Positions 8,081 to 17,281 of a DNA stretch of 64,000 nucleotides are shown one piece after another. A model generated the notes under the pieces. The model was not told where the DNA came from. It searched no databases and worked only from the letters and a program-made list of their open reading frames with translations. Position numbers and translations under genes: made by a program. Numbering within the stretch: the first letter of the stretch is position 1; every line of letters begins with the position of its first letter. The DNA is from an uncultured Algibacter sp. (GTDB lineage: Bacteria; Bacteroidota; Bacteroidia; Flavobacteriales; Flavobacteriaceae): positions 253,001 to 317,000 of the forward strand of contig NZ_CANMAU010000006.1 in NCBI RefSeq assembly GCF_947495925.1, read 5' to 3'.

Positions 8081-8788
8081 TTAATCCTGAAGAGCAAAAA
8101 CTTTCTGTAGCAAATCAGTAGTTCTAGACGATAATTTAGTACGAATTTCTTTTTCTTCAACTGCAATCATGGTGTAAACGCCTTTTAAAGCTTCGTTTGT
8201 TACATAATCAGTTAAATCAGGATTTACATCATTTGTAAATGGTATATTATTGTATTTTCTAATTAAACTACTCCATATTTGATCTGCTCCAACTTTACTA
8301 AATGAATTTTGAATTACAGGATTAAATTTGCTGTATAGAGCTGTTTGCGTTTTAGCTGTTAAATATTGGGTGGCAGCATCATCATTACCAACTAGAATAG
8401 TTTTGGCATCATTAAAAGTCATGTTTTTTACGGCATCTATAAATATTGGAGTAGCTTCTTTTACTGCATCTTCCGCAGCTCTATTGAGTACCTTAATACC
8501 TTCATCAGCTAGACTTCCTAATCCAATATCTCTAAGCCCTTTGTCTACTTTTTGAAGTTCTTCCGGTAGCAATATTTTGACTAAATCATTTTTATAAAAA
8601 CCGTCTGTTTGGGTTAATTTTGTAACCTGTTTTTCAATGCCAAGATCTAAGGCTTCTCTTAATCCAGAAGCAATCTGGTCGTTTCCAATGGTTGAAGTAT
8701 CTTGAGGTAATTGACTAACAACTTGATGCAATTCTGCGCAAGCAGTAAGATTGAATATTAGTAAAAGCACTAAACCTTTTTTAATCAT
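8081..8788 (-). CDS. DUF4197 lipoprotein
   Basis: The 235-aa product has a lipoprotein signal with lipobox LTAC (Cys17), so it should be anchored in the envelope. The mature part matches the DUF4197 pattern: IASGLREALDLGIEKQV near residue 42, a central FNDAKTIL segment, repeated TALY/F-P runs and a C-terminal VEEKEIR.KLSSRTTDLLQKVF. The fold is probably all-helical. No biochemical role is established for the family as far as I know. It is monocistronic with its own terminator. Confidence 0.85.
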   Translation of the reverse strand: MIKKGLVLLLIFNLTACAELHQVVSQLPQDTSTIGNDQIASGLREALDLGIEKQVTKLTQTDGFYKNDLVKILLPEELQKVDKGLRDIGLGSLADEGIKVLNRAAEDAVKEATPIFIDAVKNMTFNDAKTILVGNDDAATQYLTAKTQTALYSKFNPVIQNSFSKVGADQIWSSLIRKYNNIPFTNDVNPDLTDYVTNEALKGVYTMIAVEEKEIRTKLSSRTTDLLQKVFALQD

Positions 8789-8839
8789 GATTTTGGTTAT
8801 ATAAAATGGGTTAAAATTTAAGATGATAAAACTAAAAGT

Positions 8840-9694
8840 TTATGTAAAGATTACCGTCTTGTTGTTGTAAACCATAACTTTTCTATCTGCATGTAATTTA
8901 ACAGCATTTGCTAAAACAACCTTTTCTAAATCACGTCCTTTTGCAATTAAATCTGTTATTTCATGTGCATGAGATACTCTAGTAACATCCTGTTCGATAA
9001 TAGGACCCGCATCTAGCTCTTCGGTCACATAATGACTCGTTGCACCAATAATTTTCACACCGCGTTTGTAAGCTGAATGGTAAGGTTTAGCACCTACAAA
9101 AGCTGGTAAGAAGGAGTGATGAATGTTTATAATTTTATTTGTGTATTGACTTATAAGTTTGCTAGACACTATTTGCATATAGCGAGCCAATACAATAAAG
9201 TCTATGTTATGCTCTTTTAATAATAGCAATTGCTTGTCTTCCACCTCTTGTTTGGTGTCTTTGGTAACTGGAATATGATAAAACGGAATATTAAAACTAT
9301 CTGCAATGGGTTTTAAATCTGTATGATTACTAATTATAAATGGAATTTCTAGGTTCAGTTCACCTGAATTATAGCGTCCAAGTAAATCGTATAAACAGTG
9401 ATCGTATTTGGAAATGAAAAGAGCCATTTTAGGCTTTTTTTCGGATGAATAAATGCGCCATTTCATTTCAAAAGTTTCAGCTAAGTCTGATTTGAAAACG
9501 CTTTTAAAATCTTCAGTAGAAAAAGATTCCGACACAAATTCACTTTCTAAACGCATAAAGAACGTGTTTTGTTCTCGGTCAACGTATTGATCAACGTAAA
9601 CAATGTTTCCACCTTTATCTGCAATAAAACTGGTAATAGATGCTATAATATTAGACCTGTCTTTACAATGAATTAGTATGGTGATTTTATTCAT
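8840..9694 (-). CDS. purU: Formyltetrahydrofolate deformylase
   Basis: PurU hydrolyses 10-formyl-THF to THF and formate, balancing one-carbon pools and feeding formate to purine synthesis. The 284-aa length is normal. An N-terminal ACT domain (about residues 4-80) is followed by a formyltransferase-fold catalytic domain with NIHHSFLPAF and the DAGPIIEQD segment, which hold the expected Asn, His and Asp catalytic residues. It is monocistronic, divergent from icmF with about 145 bases between starts. Confidence 0.95.
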   Translation of the reverse strand: MNKITILIHCKDRSNIIASITSFIADKGGNIVYVDQYVDREQNTFFMRLESEFVSESFSTEDFKSVFKSDLAETFEMKWRIYSSEKKPKMALFISKYDHCLYDLLGRYNSGELNLEIPFIISNHTDLKPIADSFNIPFYHIPVTKDTKQEVEDKQLLLLKEHNIDFIVLARYMQIVSSKLISQYTNKIINIHHSFLPAFVGAKPYHSAYKRGVKIIGATSHYVTEELDAGPIIEQDVTRVSHAHEITDLIAKGRDLEKVVLANAVKLHADRKVMVYNNKTVIFT

Positions 9695-9839
9695 GACTAT
9701 TCCAAATTTAATCGTTCAAAATTAGCTTAAAATTATCTAAGACGGTAGGATAAGAATAGTTTTAGATAATCATGTGTAAATAGTTAGTTTTTTTGAATAT
9801 TTCTTAAATTGCAACACTAAATACGAAGAATCTTTACGA

Positions 9840-12800
9840 ATGATACAACAACAGCCATATAAGCCAAAATATAAAGTACGCATAGTTACTGCAGCATCTC
9901 TTTTTGATGGTCATGATGCTTCCATTAATATAATGAGGCGGATTATTCAGGCTACAGGAGTTGAGGTGATTCATTTAGGGCATGATAGAAGTGTAGAGGA
10001 GGTGGTAACTACTGCTATTCAGGAAGATGTGAATGCTATTTGTCTAACTTCATATCAAGGTGGTCATAATGAGTATTTTAAATATATGTTTGATCTTCTA
10101 AAAGAGAAAGGTGCTGAGCATATCAAAATATTTGGCGGCGGCGGCGGTGTAATTTTACCTTCAGAAATTAAGGGTTTAATGGACTATGGCATTGCCCGAA
10201 TTTATTCGCCAGACGATGGTAGAGAAATGGGTTTGCAAGGTATGATTAATGACTTGGTAAAACAATCTGATTTTGCTATCGGAAATGAATTAGATGTTAA
10301 TGTTGAAAGTCTAAATAAGAAAGACTCAAAATCTATTGCTAGAGTCATCTCTTCGGCGGAGAATTTTCCTGAAGTAGCTAAAGATGCTTTAGTTGAAATT
10401 CATAAAAAGAATGCGGAGTCTCAAACAGCGGTATTGGGAATTACAGGTACCGGTGGAGCAGGAAAATCAAGTTTGGTCGATGAATTGGTGAGACGTTTTT
10501 TGATTGATTTTCCAAATAAAACTATCGGAATTATATCGGTAGATCCTTCAAAACGAAAAACAGGAGGTGCCTTGTTGGGAGATAGAATTAGAATGAATGC
10601 CATTAATTCACCCCGAGTATATATGCGAAGCTTGGCTACCCGTCAGTCAAATTTGGCTTTATCAAAGCATGTAAATGAGGCGGTAGAGGTTTTAAAAGCT
10701 GCTGAGTACGATTTGATTATTTTAGAAACCTCAGGTATTGGTCAATCCGACACAGAAATTATTGAACATTCTGATGTGTCACTTTATGTAATGACTCCAG
10801 AATTTGGTGCGGCGACTCAGTTGGAAAAAATCGATATGCTCGATTTTGCAGATTTGGTAGCTATTAATAAGTTTGATAAAAGAGGAGCACTTGATGCGTT
10901 GAGGGATGTGAAAAAGCAATATATGCGTAATAATAATTTGTGGGATATATCGCAAGATGAATTACCCGTATTCGGTACAATAGCGTCGCAGTTTAATGAT
11001 CCAGGAATGAATACGCTTTATAAAGCGGTAATGAGCAAATTGGTTGAGAAGGCGGGTTCAGATTTACATTCTAATTATATCATTTCTAGTGAAATGAGTG
11101 AGAAAATATTTGTAATACCACCTTCTAGAACACGTTATCTTTCTGAGATTTCAGAGAATAATAGGACATACGATAAGAAAGCAAATAGTCAATCTGAGAT
11201 AGCACAAAGACTATATGGAATTTATAAAACCATTTGTTCTGTTGCTAATATTTCTTTAGAAAATGAAGCTACTTTTTTAAGTGCGCACGGTCTTATTCAA
11301 AATGAAATTATCAAAAAGCTAGATGGGAAAGCGCATGAATTAATTAATCTACTTTTTGCAGAATTTGACAAAGTAAAAATGGACTTAGATGCCTATAATT
11401 GGGAAATTATTATTGGTTGGAATAAAATTGTAAATAAATATAAGAACCCTATTTATACTTTTAAGGTTCGTGATAAAGAAATTAAGATTGAAACACAAAC
11501 CACATCTTTATCGCATACTCAAATACCAAAAGTAGCTTTACCTAAGTACCAGGCTTGGGGAGATATTTTAAAATGGAGTTTACAGGAAAATATTCCAGGT
11601 GAATTCCCGTATACTTCTGGATTATATCCTTTTAAAAGAACAGGTGAAGATCCGGCGCGCATGTTTGCTGGAGAAGGTGGACCAGAGCGGACCAATAAAC
11701 GTTTTCATTATGTAAGTGCTGGTTTGCCAGCAAAACGCTTATCTACAGCTTTTGATAGTGTGACGCTTTATGGGAATGATCCAGACTACAGGCCAGATAT
11801 TTATGGTAAAATAGGAAATGCAGGTGTTTCTATTTGTTGTTTAGATGATGCTAAAAAATTGTATTCTGGTTTTGATTTAGCTAATCCAATAACATCGGTA
11901 AGTATGACTATTAATGGTCCTGCACCAATGCTCTTAGGGTTTTTTATGAATGCTGCTATCGATCAACAATGTGAAATATATATAAAAGAAAACGGTCTAG
12001 AGAAAGAGGTTGAAGCCCAAATCGCAAAGCTTTATAAAGGTAAAGATCGCCCTAAGTATAATGGCGATTTACCAGATGGGAATAATGGTTTAGGCTTAAT
12101 GCTTTTAGGAGTCACGGGAGATCAAGTCTTGCCAAAAACTGTATATGAAGCTATTAAAGTAAAAACGATTTCTCAAGTTAGAGGAACTGTTCAAGCTGAT
12201 ATTTTGAAAGAAGATCAAGCGCAAAATACCTGTATATTTTCAACTGAATTTGCTCTAAGATTAATGGGAGATGTTCAAGAGTATTTTATTGAAAATAACG
12301 TTCGTAACTTTTATTCTGTCTCTATTTCTGGATATCATATCGCCGAAGCAGGGGCTAACCCAATTACACAATTGGCGTTAACATTGTCTAATGGTTTTAC
12401 ATATGTAGAATACTATTTGAGTCGAGGTATGGATATTAATAAGTTTGGTCCAAACCTGTCTTTCTTTTTCTCAAATGGTATAGATCCAGAATACGCCGTT
12501 ATAGGTAGGGTAGCACGTAAAATCTGGGCTAAAGCGTTAAAACATAAGTATGGTGCAAACCCTAGAGCTCAGATGCTAAAATATCATATTCAAACGTCAG
12601 GGCGTAGTTTGCATGCCCAAGAAATTGATTTTAACGATATCCGAACAACACTGCAGGCCTTATATGCTATTTACGATAATTGTAATTCGTTGCATACCAA
12701 TGCTTATGATGAAGCTATTACAACGCCTACTGAAGAGTCGGTTCGTCGTGCCATGGCTATTCAGCTTATTATTAATAAAGAGCTAGGTTTGGCAAAGAAC

Positions 12801-13274
12801 GAAAATCCTATTCAGGGGTCTTTCATTATTGAAGAATTAACAGATTTGGTAGAGGAAACCGTTTTAGTTGAATTCGATAGAATCACAGACAGAGGGGGTG
12901 TTTTAGGAGCTATGGAAACCATGTACCAACGCAGTAAAATACAAGAAGAAAGTTTGTACTATGAAACTTTGAAACATAATGGTGAATTTCCAATTATTGG
13001 TGTTAATACGTTTTTAAGCAGTAAAGGCTCTCCAACCGTATTACCTGCGGAAGTGATTAGGGCAACCGAAGATGAAAAGAAATTTCAAATTAAAACTTTG
13101 GAAAATCTTCATAAAACCTATGAAACAAAAGATTTGTTAGCTGACCTTCAGGAGAAAGCAATTAAGAATGAAAATATTTTTGAAGCTTTAATGGAGGTTT
13201 GTAAAGTGTGTTCTCTAGGGCAAATAACAAAATCATTATTTGAAGTAGGCGGACAGTATCGTAGAAATATGTAA
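9840..13274 (+). CDS. icmF: Fused isobutyryl-CoA/acyl-CoA mutase with built-in G-protein chaperone
   Basis: The 1144-aa protein combines the three parts of IcmF. The N-terminal B12-binding domain carries DGHDAS at 23-28, with His25 as lower cobalt ligand. A MeaB-type GTPase follows with P-loop GTGGAGKS (203-210). The C-terminal TIM-barrel mutase has recognisable stretches such as [22 protein letters not shown] and the [14 protein letters not shown] region. IcmF enzymes interconvert isobutyryl-CoA and n-butyryl-CoA, and some act on isovaleryl-CoA/pivalyl-CoA; the chaperone domain loads and protects the cofactor. A role in branched-chain acyl-CoA metabolism is inferred. No linked methylmalonyl-CoA epimerase or carboxylase is present. 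Confidence 0.93.
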   Translation: MIQQQPYKPKYKVRIVTAASLFDGHDASINIMRRIIQATGVEVIHLGHDRSVEEVVTTAIQEDVNAICLTSYQGGHNEYFKYMFDLLKEKGAEHIKIFGGGGGVILPSEIKGLMDYGIARIYSPDDGREMGLQGMINDLVKQSDFAIGNELDVNVESLNKKDSKSIARVISSAENFPEVAKDALVEIHKKNAESQTAVLGITGTGGAGKSSLVDELVRRFLIDFPNKTIGIISVDPSKRKTGGALLGDRIRMNAINSPRVYMRSLATRQSNLALSKHVNEAVEVLKAAEYDLIILETSGIGQSDTEIIEHSDVSLYVMTPEFGAATQLEKIDMLDFADLVAINKFDKRGALDALRDVKKQYMRNNNLWDISQDELPVFGTIASQFNDPGMNTLYKAVMSKLVEKAGSDLHSNYIISSEMSEKIFVIPPSRTRYLSEISENNRTYDKKANSQSEIAQRLYGIYKTICSVANISLENEATFLSAHGLIQNEIIKKLDGKAHELINLLFAEFDKVKMDLDAYNWEIIIGWNKIVNKYKNPIYTFKVRDKEIKIETQTTSLSHTQIPKVALPKYQAWGDILKWSLQENIPGEFPYTSGLYPFKRTGEDPARMFAGEGGPERTNKRFHYVSAGLPAKRLSTAFDSVTLYGNDPDYRPDIYGKIGNAGVSICCLDDAKKLYSGFDLANPITSVSMTINGPAPMLLGFFMNAAIDQQCEIYIKENGLEKEVEAQIAKLYKGKDRPKYNGDLPDGNNGLGLMLLGVTGDQVLPKTVYEAIKVKTISQVRGTVQADILKEDQAQNTCIFSTEFALRLMGDVQEYFIENNVRNFYSVSISGYHIAEAGANPITQLALTLSNGFTYVEYYLSRGMDINKFGPNLSFFFSNGIDPEYAVIGRVARKIWAKALKHKYGANPRAQMLKYHIQTSGRSLHAQEIDFNDIRTTLQALYAIYDNCNSLHTNAYDEAITTPTEESVRRAMAIQLIINKELGLAKNENPIQGSFIIEELTDLVEETVLVEFDRITDRGGVLGAMETMYQRSKIQEESLYYETLKHNGEFPIIGVNTFLSSKGSPTVLPAEVIRATEDEKKFQIKTLENLHKTYETKDLLADLQEKAIKNENIFEALMEVCKVCSLGQITKSLFEVGGQYRRNM

Positions 13275-13430
13275 AGCAAACTTCTATATTTCACGTCTTT
13301 TTTTAAAATATCTTCAATATTAGAGCGGTTTTATCCTGTTAATAAGCAATAATTTACAGATTATAGAGCCATATAAACCATTCAACCATAAATGCTTAGG
13401 TTTTTTAAAAATTAAGACATCTATGTGTAA

Positions 13431-13462
13431 ATTGATGTTAGTCAAGCTAATAATTAGTATTG
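13431..13462 (+). promoter_or_regulatory. Promoter-like element for the 43-aa gene
   Basis: ATTG and TAGTATTG (one mismatch to TAnnTTTG) are separated by 20 bases. The predicted start of transcription is near 13469, 16 bases before the small start codon. Confidence 0.4.
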
Positions 13463-13484
13463 TTTAACCTAAAAATTTATACCT

Positions 13485-13616
13485 ATGGAAGCAACACTTA
13501 AGTACAAGTTTAAAAGGCAGTCTAAGAATTATTTAGATTGGTTAGTAAATACCATTAAATCTGAAAAGTATTACCTAACCGAAGGGTATGTAATTAATTT
13601 TAAAGAAGCATGTTAA
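13485..13616 (+). CDS. Small basic protein (43 aa) in its own transcription unit
   Basis: A 43-codon ORF encodes a basic, aromatic-rich peptide (starts MEATLKYKFKRQ, contains YLDWLVNTIKSEKYY, ends FKEAC). It lies in a 477-base gap between icmF and a lipoprotein gene and is flanked by a promoter-like element 22 bases upstream and a strong terminator 33 bases downstream. That arrangement supports real expression. No family is recognised and there is no signal peptide. It could also be a leader peptide for the next lipoprotein gene, but I saw no alternative pairing with the terminator. Confidence 0.5.
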   Translation: MEATLKYKFKRQSKNYLDWLVNTIKSEKYYLTEGYVINFKEAC

Positions 13617-13649
13617 CATTATAACGCTTCAGAAATAATAAATAACAAA

Positions 13650-13680
13650 CCTCAAGATTAATTCGTCTTGAGGTTTTTTG
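13650..13680 (+). terminator. Intrinsic terminator of the 43-aa gene
   Basis: CCTCAAGA and TCTTGAGG form a perfect 8-bp stem with an 8-nt loop and a six-T tail. Together with the small ORF and its promoter this accounts for the gap between 13275 and 13751. Confidence 0.8.
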
Positions 13681-13751
13681 CTTCCTAATCATTTCTAGAC
13701 GCAACCCTTTTTTATTTTAAGTATCTTAAAGATAAATCTTAAATATTTTTT

Positions 13752-14180
13752 ATGAAATATGCCGTTATTGCTTTAGCGCTTATACTTTTCAATTGCTCAA
13801 CTAAAGAGACTAAAGAAATAGAAGAGGAGCAAAATTTATTAGGGAAGTGGAGACTTATTGAACAGCTGGTTGATCCTGGCGATGGTAGCGGAACATTTAA
13901 CTCTGTTGAAAGTGAGCGAATCGTTGAGTTTTTTAGTGATGGAACCGTAATTGCGAACGGTAGTTTATGTTATATGAGCCGTGAAGTAGGAGATAATTCA
14001 TTTGGAGTTTATGAAGTAACAAGTGATGATAGGGCAGATACCAACTTTGATGGAATTATAACTCCGGAAAATTGTGAATTCGGTGAGTTTGATGTTTATT
14101 TTGACCTTCCTTTAAGTGGTCACTTAATTTTGTGGTATCCTTGTATAGAAGGCTGCGGTCAAAAGTTCGTTAAGATCTAA
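13752..14180 (+). CDS. Small lipoprotein, possibly lipocalin-like
   Basis: The 142-aa product has a lipoprotein signal (lipobox LFNC, Cys15) followed by an acidic linker (KEIEEEQN). The mature part begins LLGKWRLIEQLVDPGDGSGTF, a beginning seen in flavobacterial lipocalin-like proteins of the envelope, and continues with VEFFSDGTV and four cysteines near the end that may form disulfides. Function unknown. It ends 8 bases from a convergent gene. Confidence 0.7.
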   Translation: MKYAVIALALILFNCSTKETKEIEEEQNLLGKWRLIEQLVDPGDGSGTFNSVESERIVEFFSDGTVIANGSLCYMSREVGDNSFGVYEVTSDDRADTNFDGIITPENCEFGEFDVYFDLPLSGHLILWYPCIEGCGQKFVKI

Positions 14181-14187
14181 ACTCAAA

Positions 14188-14583
14188 TTACAAAGTTAAC
14201 ATCCAAGAACTTTGAAGTTTTTTAAATTTCTTCAATTCAGATCTTAAAACTGGTAAAAAGTCTTTTCCGTTACTATTAGAACGTTCTAATCTGTATGAGT
14301 TTTTATAAAGTCTGTTCGTTAATTTTCTAATAGAGTCGAGGTGTTTATGCTTCCTTTCAGTATGACGCTCTAATTCAGCACTTAAAATTTCCGGTGCCAA
14401 TGATACAGATTGTTGGATAATGTCTCCAGAAAAATAGATATCATTGTCTTCAGAACCATCTGGTTTTAAGCTTGATAAATCGTGATTTAGGTACACAGAA
14501 ATATTTTGAGACAATGCGAAAATCTCTAAGGCTTTTTGATAAATTGGTAATTCCGATAGATTTAGTGGGGTATTAGATGACAT
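14188..14583 (-). CDS. Hypothetical helical cytoplasmic protein
   Basis: This 131-aa protein is not firmly recognised. It is charged and predicted helical, without signal peptide. The IYQKALEIFALSQNISVYL opening and the later helix-rich part resemble four-helix-bundle proteins (23S rRNA intervening-sequence type) only loosely. Near the end it carries a Lys-rich helix (RSELKKFKKLQSSW). It is divergent from the Lrp-type regulator with 123 bases between starts, so the regulator might control it; that is inference. Confidence 0.55.
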   Translation of the reverse strand: MSSNTPLNLSELPIYQKALEIFALSQNISVYLNHDLSSLKPDGSEDNDIYFSGDIIQQSVSLAPEILSAELERHTERKHKHLDSIRKLTNRLYKNSYRLERSNSNGKDFLPVLRSELKKFKKLQSSWMLTL

Positions 14584-14706
14584 GATCTTTTTTTCTTAGC
14601 ATTTTTATCAAAATTACTCACAAGAAACGAGATTCAACTTTAGGTTTTAAAGTAAAAATGTATATTTGCTTTAAATATTGATTAATTATAGTTAAAGTTC
14701 TTTAAA

Positions 14707-15150
14707 ATGATTATTGATAGTATTAATACGAAGATTTTAAAGTGTTTACAGTTAAATGCTAGACTTTCAAATGCTGAAATTGGAAGGCAAGTTGGAATTA
14801 GTTCTCCTGCCGTTTCAGAGCGCATCAAAAAAATGGAAGATTTAGGTATAATTGAAGGATATAAGGCTATAGTATCTCCATTTGAAATTGGGTATCAATT
14901 GAAAGCCATTATTACGTTAAGAGCGTTTATGGGGAAGTTAAAACCTTTTTTAGAAAAAGTAAAGACATATGATGAGGTTATAAACTGCTACAGAATTACA
15001 GGTGATGAAAATATTGTAATGGAAGTTGTTTTAAAAAATCAGAAGCATCTAGAGACCTTTATAGATCAGCTTATAAGTTATGGAGAATCAAAGACTCAAA
15101 TTGTTTTATCGCGAGTTGTAAAACAAAAAGAAGTCATTCCAATTAAATAA
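14707..15150 (+). CDS. Lrp/AsnC-family transcriptional regulator
   Basis: The 147-aa protein has the classic layout: an N-terminal winged helix-turn-helix (LKCLQLNARLSNAEIGRQVG...AVSERIKKME, about residues 9-45) and a C-terminal RAM/ligand domain ending in IVLSRVVKQKEV. Family members sense amino acids and form octamers. It is divergent from a hypothetical gene and convergent (3-base gap) with the DJ-1/PfpI operon. Its ligand and targets are unknown. Confidence 0.92.
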   Translation: MIIDSINTKILKCLQLNARLSNAEIGRQVGISSPAVSERIKKMEDLGIIEGYKAIVSPFEIGYQLKAIITLRAFMGKLKPFLEKVKTYDEVINCYRITGDENIVMEVVLKNQKHLETFIDQLISYGESKTQIVLSRVVKQKEVIPIK

Positions 15151-15153
15151 GCA

Positions 15154-15927
15154 TTAGTTTTTAATGATGAGATGTGGAACACTATCTAAGTTCCAGTCAA
15201 TCACCAAGCCTCCAGCCAAAGATTGTGCAACTTCTTTGCCATATAAAAATTCACATAAATAAAGAGCAGCTTCAAAACTCTTCGCACCACCTGCAGAAGT
15301 TATATATTTTCCATCATGAACAAAGAGTACGTTTTTTCTAATGTCTAATTTTGGAAAAGAGCGCTTCATTTTATCAATATCGCTCGGAAAAGTTGTGGAG
15401 ACGACATGATCTAATACACCTGCTTTTGCTAAAACAAATGCACCATCACAGTGTGAAGTAACAAAAAGCGCCTTTTGATCAACTTGTTTTACAAAATTAA
15501 TCATTGTTGAATCTTCCAAGTCTGAATCTAAATGATGCTCAGCACTAGGAACAACAAGAATGTCTATTCTTGGCAAAGAATCTTTTAAATAATTAAAATC
15601 CGGCAGTATTTTTAAGCCCTCGAAAGTTGTTACACTTTGGTCTGAATTGGCAACTGTAAATACATTCATGGCTTTAATACTATCTCTAAAAATCGTATGT
15701 TGAAAAATATCATACGGTGCAGTAAACTCTGTATTAAAAGTGCCATCCATAATTAAGAATGCTACATTGTAGCGATCAGGATCAAGCTCCGGAAAAACCT
15801 TTGAGGAGTTTTCTAGGGATTGTTCTTCTATGGGTATATTCTTTATTTCATAAGCCGAATTATTTTCTTTGGAAAAGTTACAGCTAACAAATAAAGTAAG
15901 TATTAAAACAGATAAAACGTGCTTCAT
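15154..15927 (-). CDS. DJ-1/PfpI-family lipoprotein
   Basis: The product has a class-I glutamine-amidotransferase-like (DJ-1/PfpI, AraC-N type) domain with the nucleophile-elbow Cys in SHCDGAFVLAKAG and a later SAGGAKSFEAAL segment. I place the start at the internal ATG (15927): it gives a clean lipoprotein signal (lipobox FVSC, Cys16) and a 2-base gap to the VOC gene, whereas the upstream ATG at 15945 overlaps it. So the protein should be a membrane-anchored envelope protein, unusual for a DJ-1 fold. It is the last gene of the MFS-YpdA-VOC-DJ-1 operon. Substrate unknown. Confidence 0.8.
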   Translation of the reverse strand: MKHVLSVLILTLFVSCNFSKENNSAYEIKNIPIEEQSLENSSKVFPELDPDRYNVAFLIMDGTFNTEFTAPYDIFQHTIFRDSIKAMNVFTVANSDQSVTTFEGLKILPDFNYLKDSLPRIDILVVPSAEHHLDSDLEDSTMINFVKQVDQKALFVTSHCDGAFVLAKAGVLDHVVSTTFPSDIDKMKRSFPKLDIRKNVLFVHDGKYITSAGGAKSFEAALYLCEFLYGKEVAQSLAGGLVIDWNLDSVPHLIIKN

Positions 15928-15929
15928 AA

Positions 15930-16307
15930 CTAATTGATTCGCCATGGCGGGTTTTTTCTATTTTCTCCTGCATGAAATAATATCAACTGATTGCCATCAG
16001 GATCTTGAAGTTTTGCTTCTCTCCATAAATACGACCGGTCTTCGGGTAACGAGATAAATTTGATCCCTTTTGACTGCAGACTTGATACCCATTCATCTAA
16101 ATGATCGTCTTCAAAATAGACGGTTACACCTTGCCCTTTTTGGATGTTATCAATTTTATGAATAGAAAAGGTAGCATCGCCATCCGGACATTCAAACCTT
16201 ACATATCTAGGACGTGCATCTACAATTAATTTTAAGCCCAAAGTTTCATAGAACTCTGTTGATTTTTCAACATCTAAAGAAGGGATGGTGATCTGATTTA
16301 AATTCAT
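15930..16307 (-). CDS. VOC-family (glyoxalase/dioxygenase fold) protein
   Basis: The 125-aa protein has the paired beta-alpha-beta-beta-beta modules of VOC proteins: ITIPSLDVEKSTEFYETLGL at the N-terminus and LQDPDGNQLILFHAG near the end. The N-terminal metal-ligand His usual in glyoxalase I and in fosfomycin-thiol transferases FosA/FosB is replaced by Thr/Ile here, so a FosB role is not supported by the residues. It sits 2 bases from YpdA and from the DJ-1 gene, which implies a shared detoxification or redox context. Confidence 0.85.
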   Translation of the reverse strand: MNLNQITIPSLDVEKSTEFYETLGLKLIVDARPRYVRFECPDGDATFSIHKIDNIQKGQGVTVYFEDDHLDEWVSSLQSKGIKFISLPEDRSYLWREAKLQDPDGNQLILFHAGENRKNPPWRIN

Positions 16308-16309
16308 AG

Positions 16310-17281
16310 TTATCTTAAACTTTCAATGTGTTTAGCGATCATTTTGGCGTGAATTCTCGAGTTTTCTATAAACCATTTATGTGTTTCTTTACCTCCACAT
16401 ATTACACCAGCTAAATACAATCCTTTAATGTTTGATTCCATAGTTTCCGCATTGTACTCAGGAATCGTTTTCTCATCATCAGATAAGATGATGCCACTAG
16501 CTCTTAATAAATCAAAGTTAGGAAGATAACCAATAAGGGCAATCACATAGTCATTGGGAATATTTATATCGTCATTAGGAGTTGATATGGTAACTTGATG
16601 GTCTTCAATGTATTTAATTTCAGAATTAAAGAAGGCCTTAATGCTACCTTCTTCTATGCGGTTTATAATATCGGGTCTTACCCAGTATTTAACGCGTTCA
16701 CCAATCTGTTCGCTGCGAATTACCATGGTTACTCGACCTCCTTTTCTGTAAATTTCTAAAGCGGCATCTACCGCAGAGTTACTTGCTCCTATAACCACCA
16801 CATCTTGTAAGGCGTAATTGTGGGCTTCCTTATAATAATGAGTTACTTTGTCTAAAGTTTCTCCAGGAACATTCAGCAACTTAGGAATATCATAAAACCC
16901 GGTACATAGAATGACTTGATCAGATAAATACGTGGATTTACTAGTTTTAATATTAAAATGCTGCTCAGTTTTATTGATAGAAATAACGGTTTCATATAAA
17001 TTAATATGAAGTTGGTTTGAAGTCGTAACTCGTCTATAATATTCTAAAGCTTCATCTCTATTAGGTTTTGAATTATTGCTAATAAAAGGAATATCATCAA
17101 TTTCTAGTTTTTCAGAGGTCGAAAAGAAGGTCATGTTTTTTGGGTAATTGAATAAGGAGTTTGTTAACGCTCCTTTTTCAATTACCACATAATTCCAACC
17201 TCTTTTTTTACACTCTAGAGCACAGGCAATTCCTATAGGGCCACCACCGATAATTACCACATGTTTCTTTTCGTTATTCAC
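16310..17281 (-). CDS. ypdA: YpdA-type FAD/NAD(P) reductase (putative bacillithiol disulfide reductase)
   Basis: The 323-aa flavoprotein has an N-terminal FAD-binding GGGPIG (12-17) and a second Rossmann motif in VVIGASNSAVDAAL for NADPH. The segment FFSTSEKLEIDDIPF and the C-terminal GLYLAGVICGGKETHKWFIENSR are characteristic of YpdA/Bdr, which recycles bacillithiol disulfide in Firmicutes. It lacks the CxxC of thioredoxin reductase, as YpdA does. Its start overlaps the MFS stop by 8 bases and VOC follows directly. Bacillithiol as substrate requires a bsh pathway elsewhere in the genome. Confidence 0.85.
   Translation of the reverse strand: MNNEKKHVVIIGGGPIGIACALECKKRGWNYVVIEKGALTNSLFNYPKNMTFFSTSEKLEIDDIPFISNNSKPNRDEALEYYRRVTTSNQLHINLYETVISINKTEQHFNIKTSKSTYLSDQVILCTGFYDIPKLLNVPGETLDKVTHYYKEAHNYALQDVVVIGASNSAVDAALEIYRKGGRVTMVIRSEQIGERVKYWVRPDIINRIEEGSIKAFFNSEIKYIEDHQVTISTPNDDINIPNDYVIALIGYLPNFDLLRASGIILSDDEKTIPEYNAETMESNIKGLYLAGVICGGKETHKWFIENSRIHAKMIAKHIESLR

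Noticed and set aside
7972-8166. 64-aa minus-strand ORF near the DUF4197 gene
   Set aside because: It spans the DUF4197 terminator and the gene end, is very Lys/Phe-rich from AT bias and has no promoter.
15930-16307. VOC protein as FosB-type fosfomycin resistance enzyme
   Set aside because: The first metal-ligand His is missing, so only the fold, not the function, is supported.
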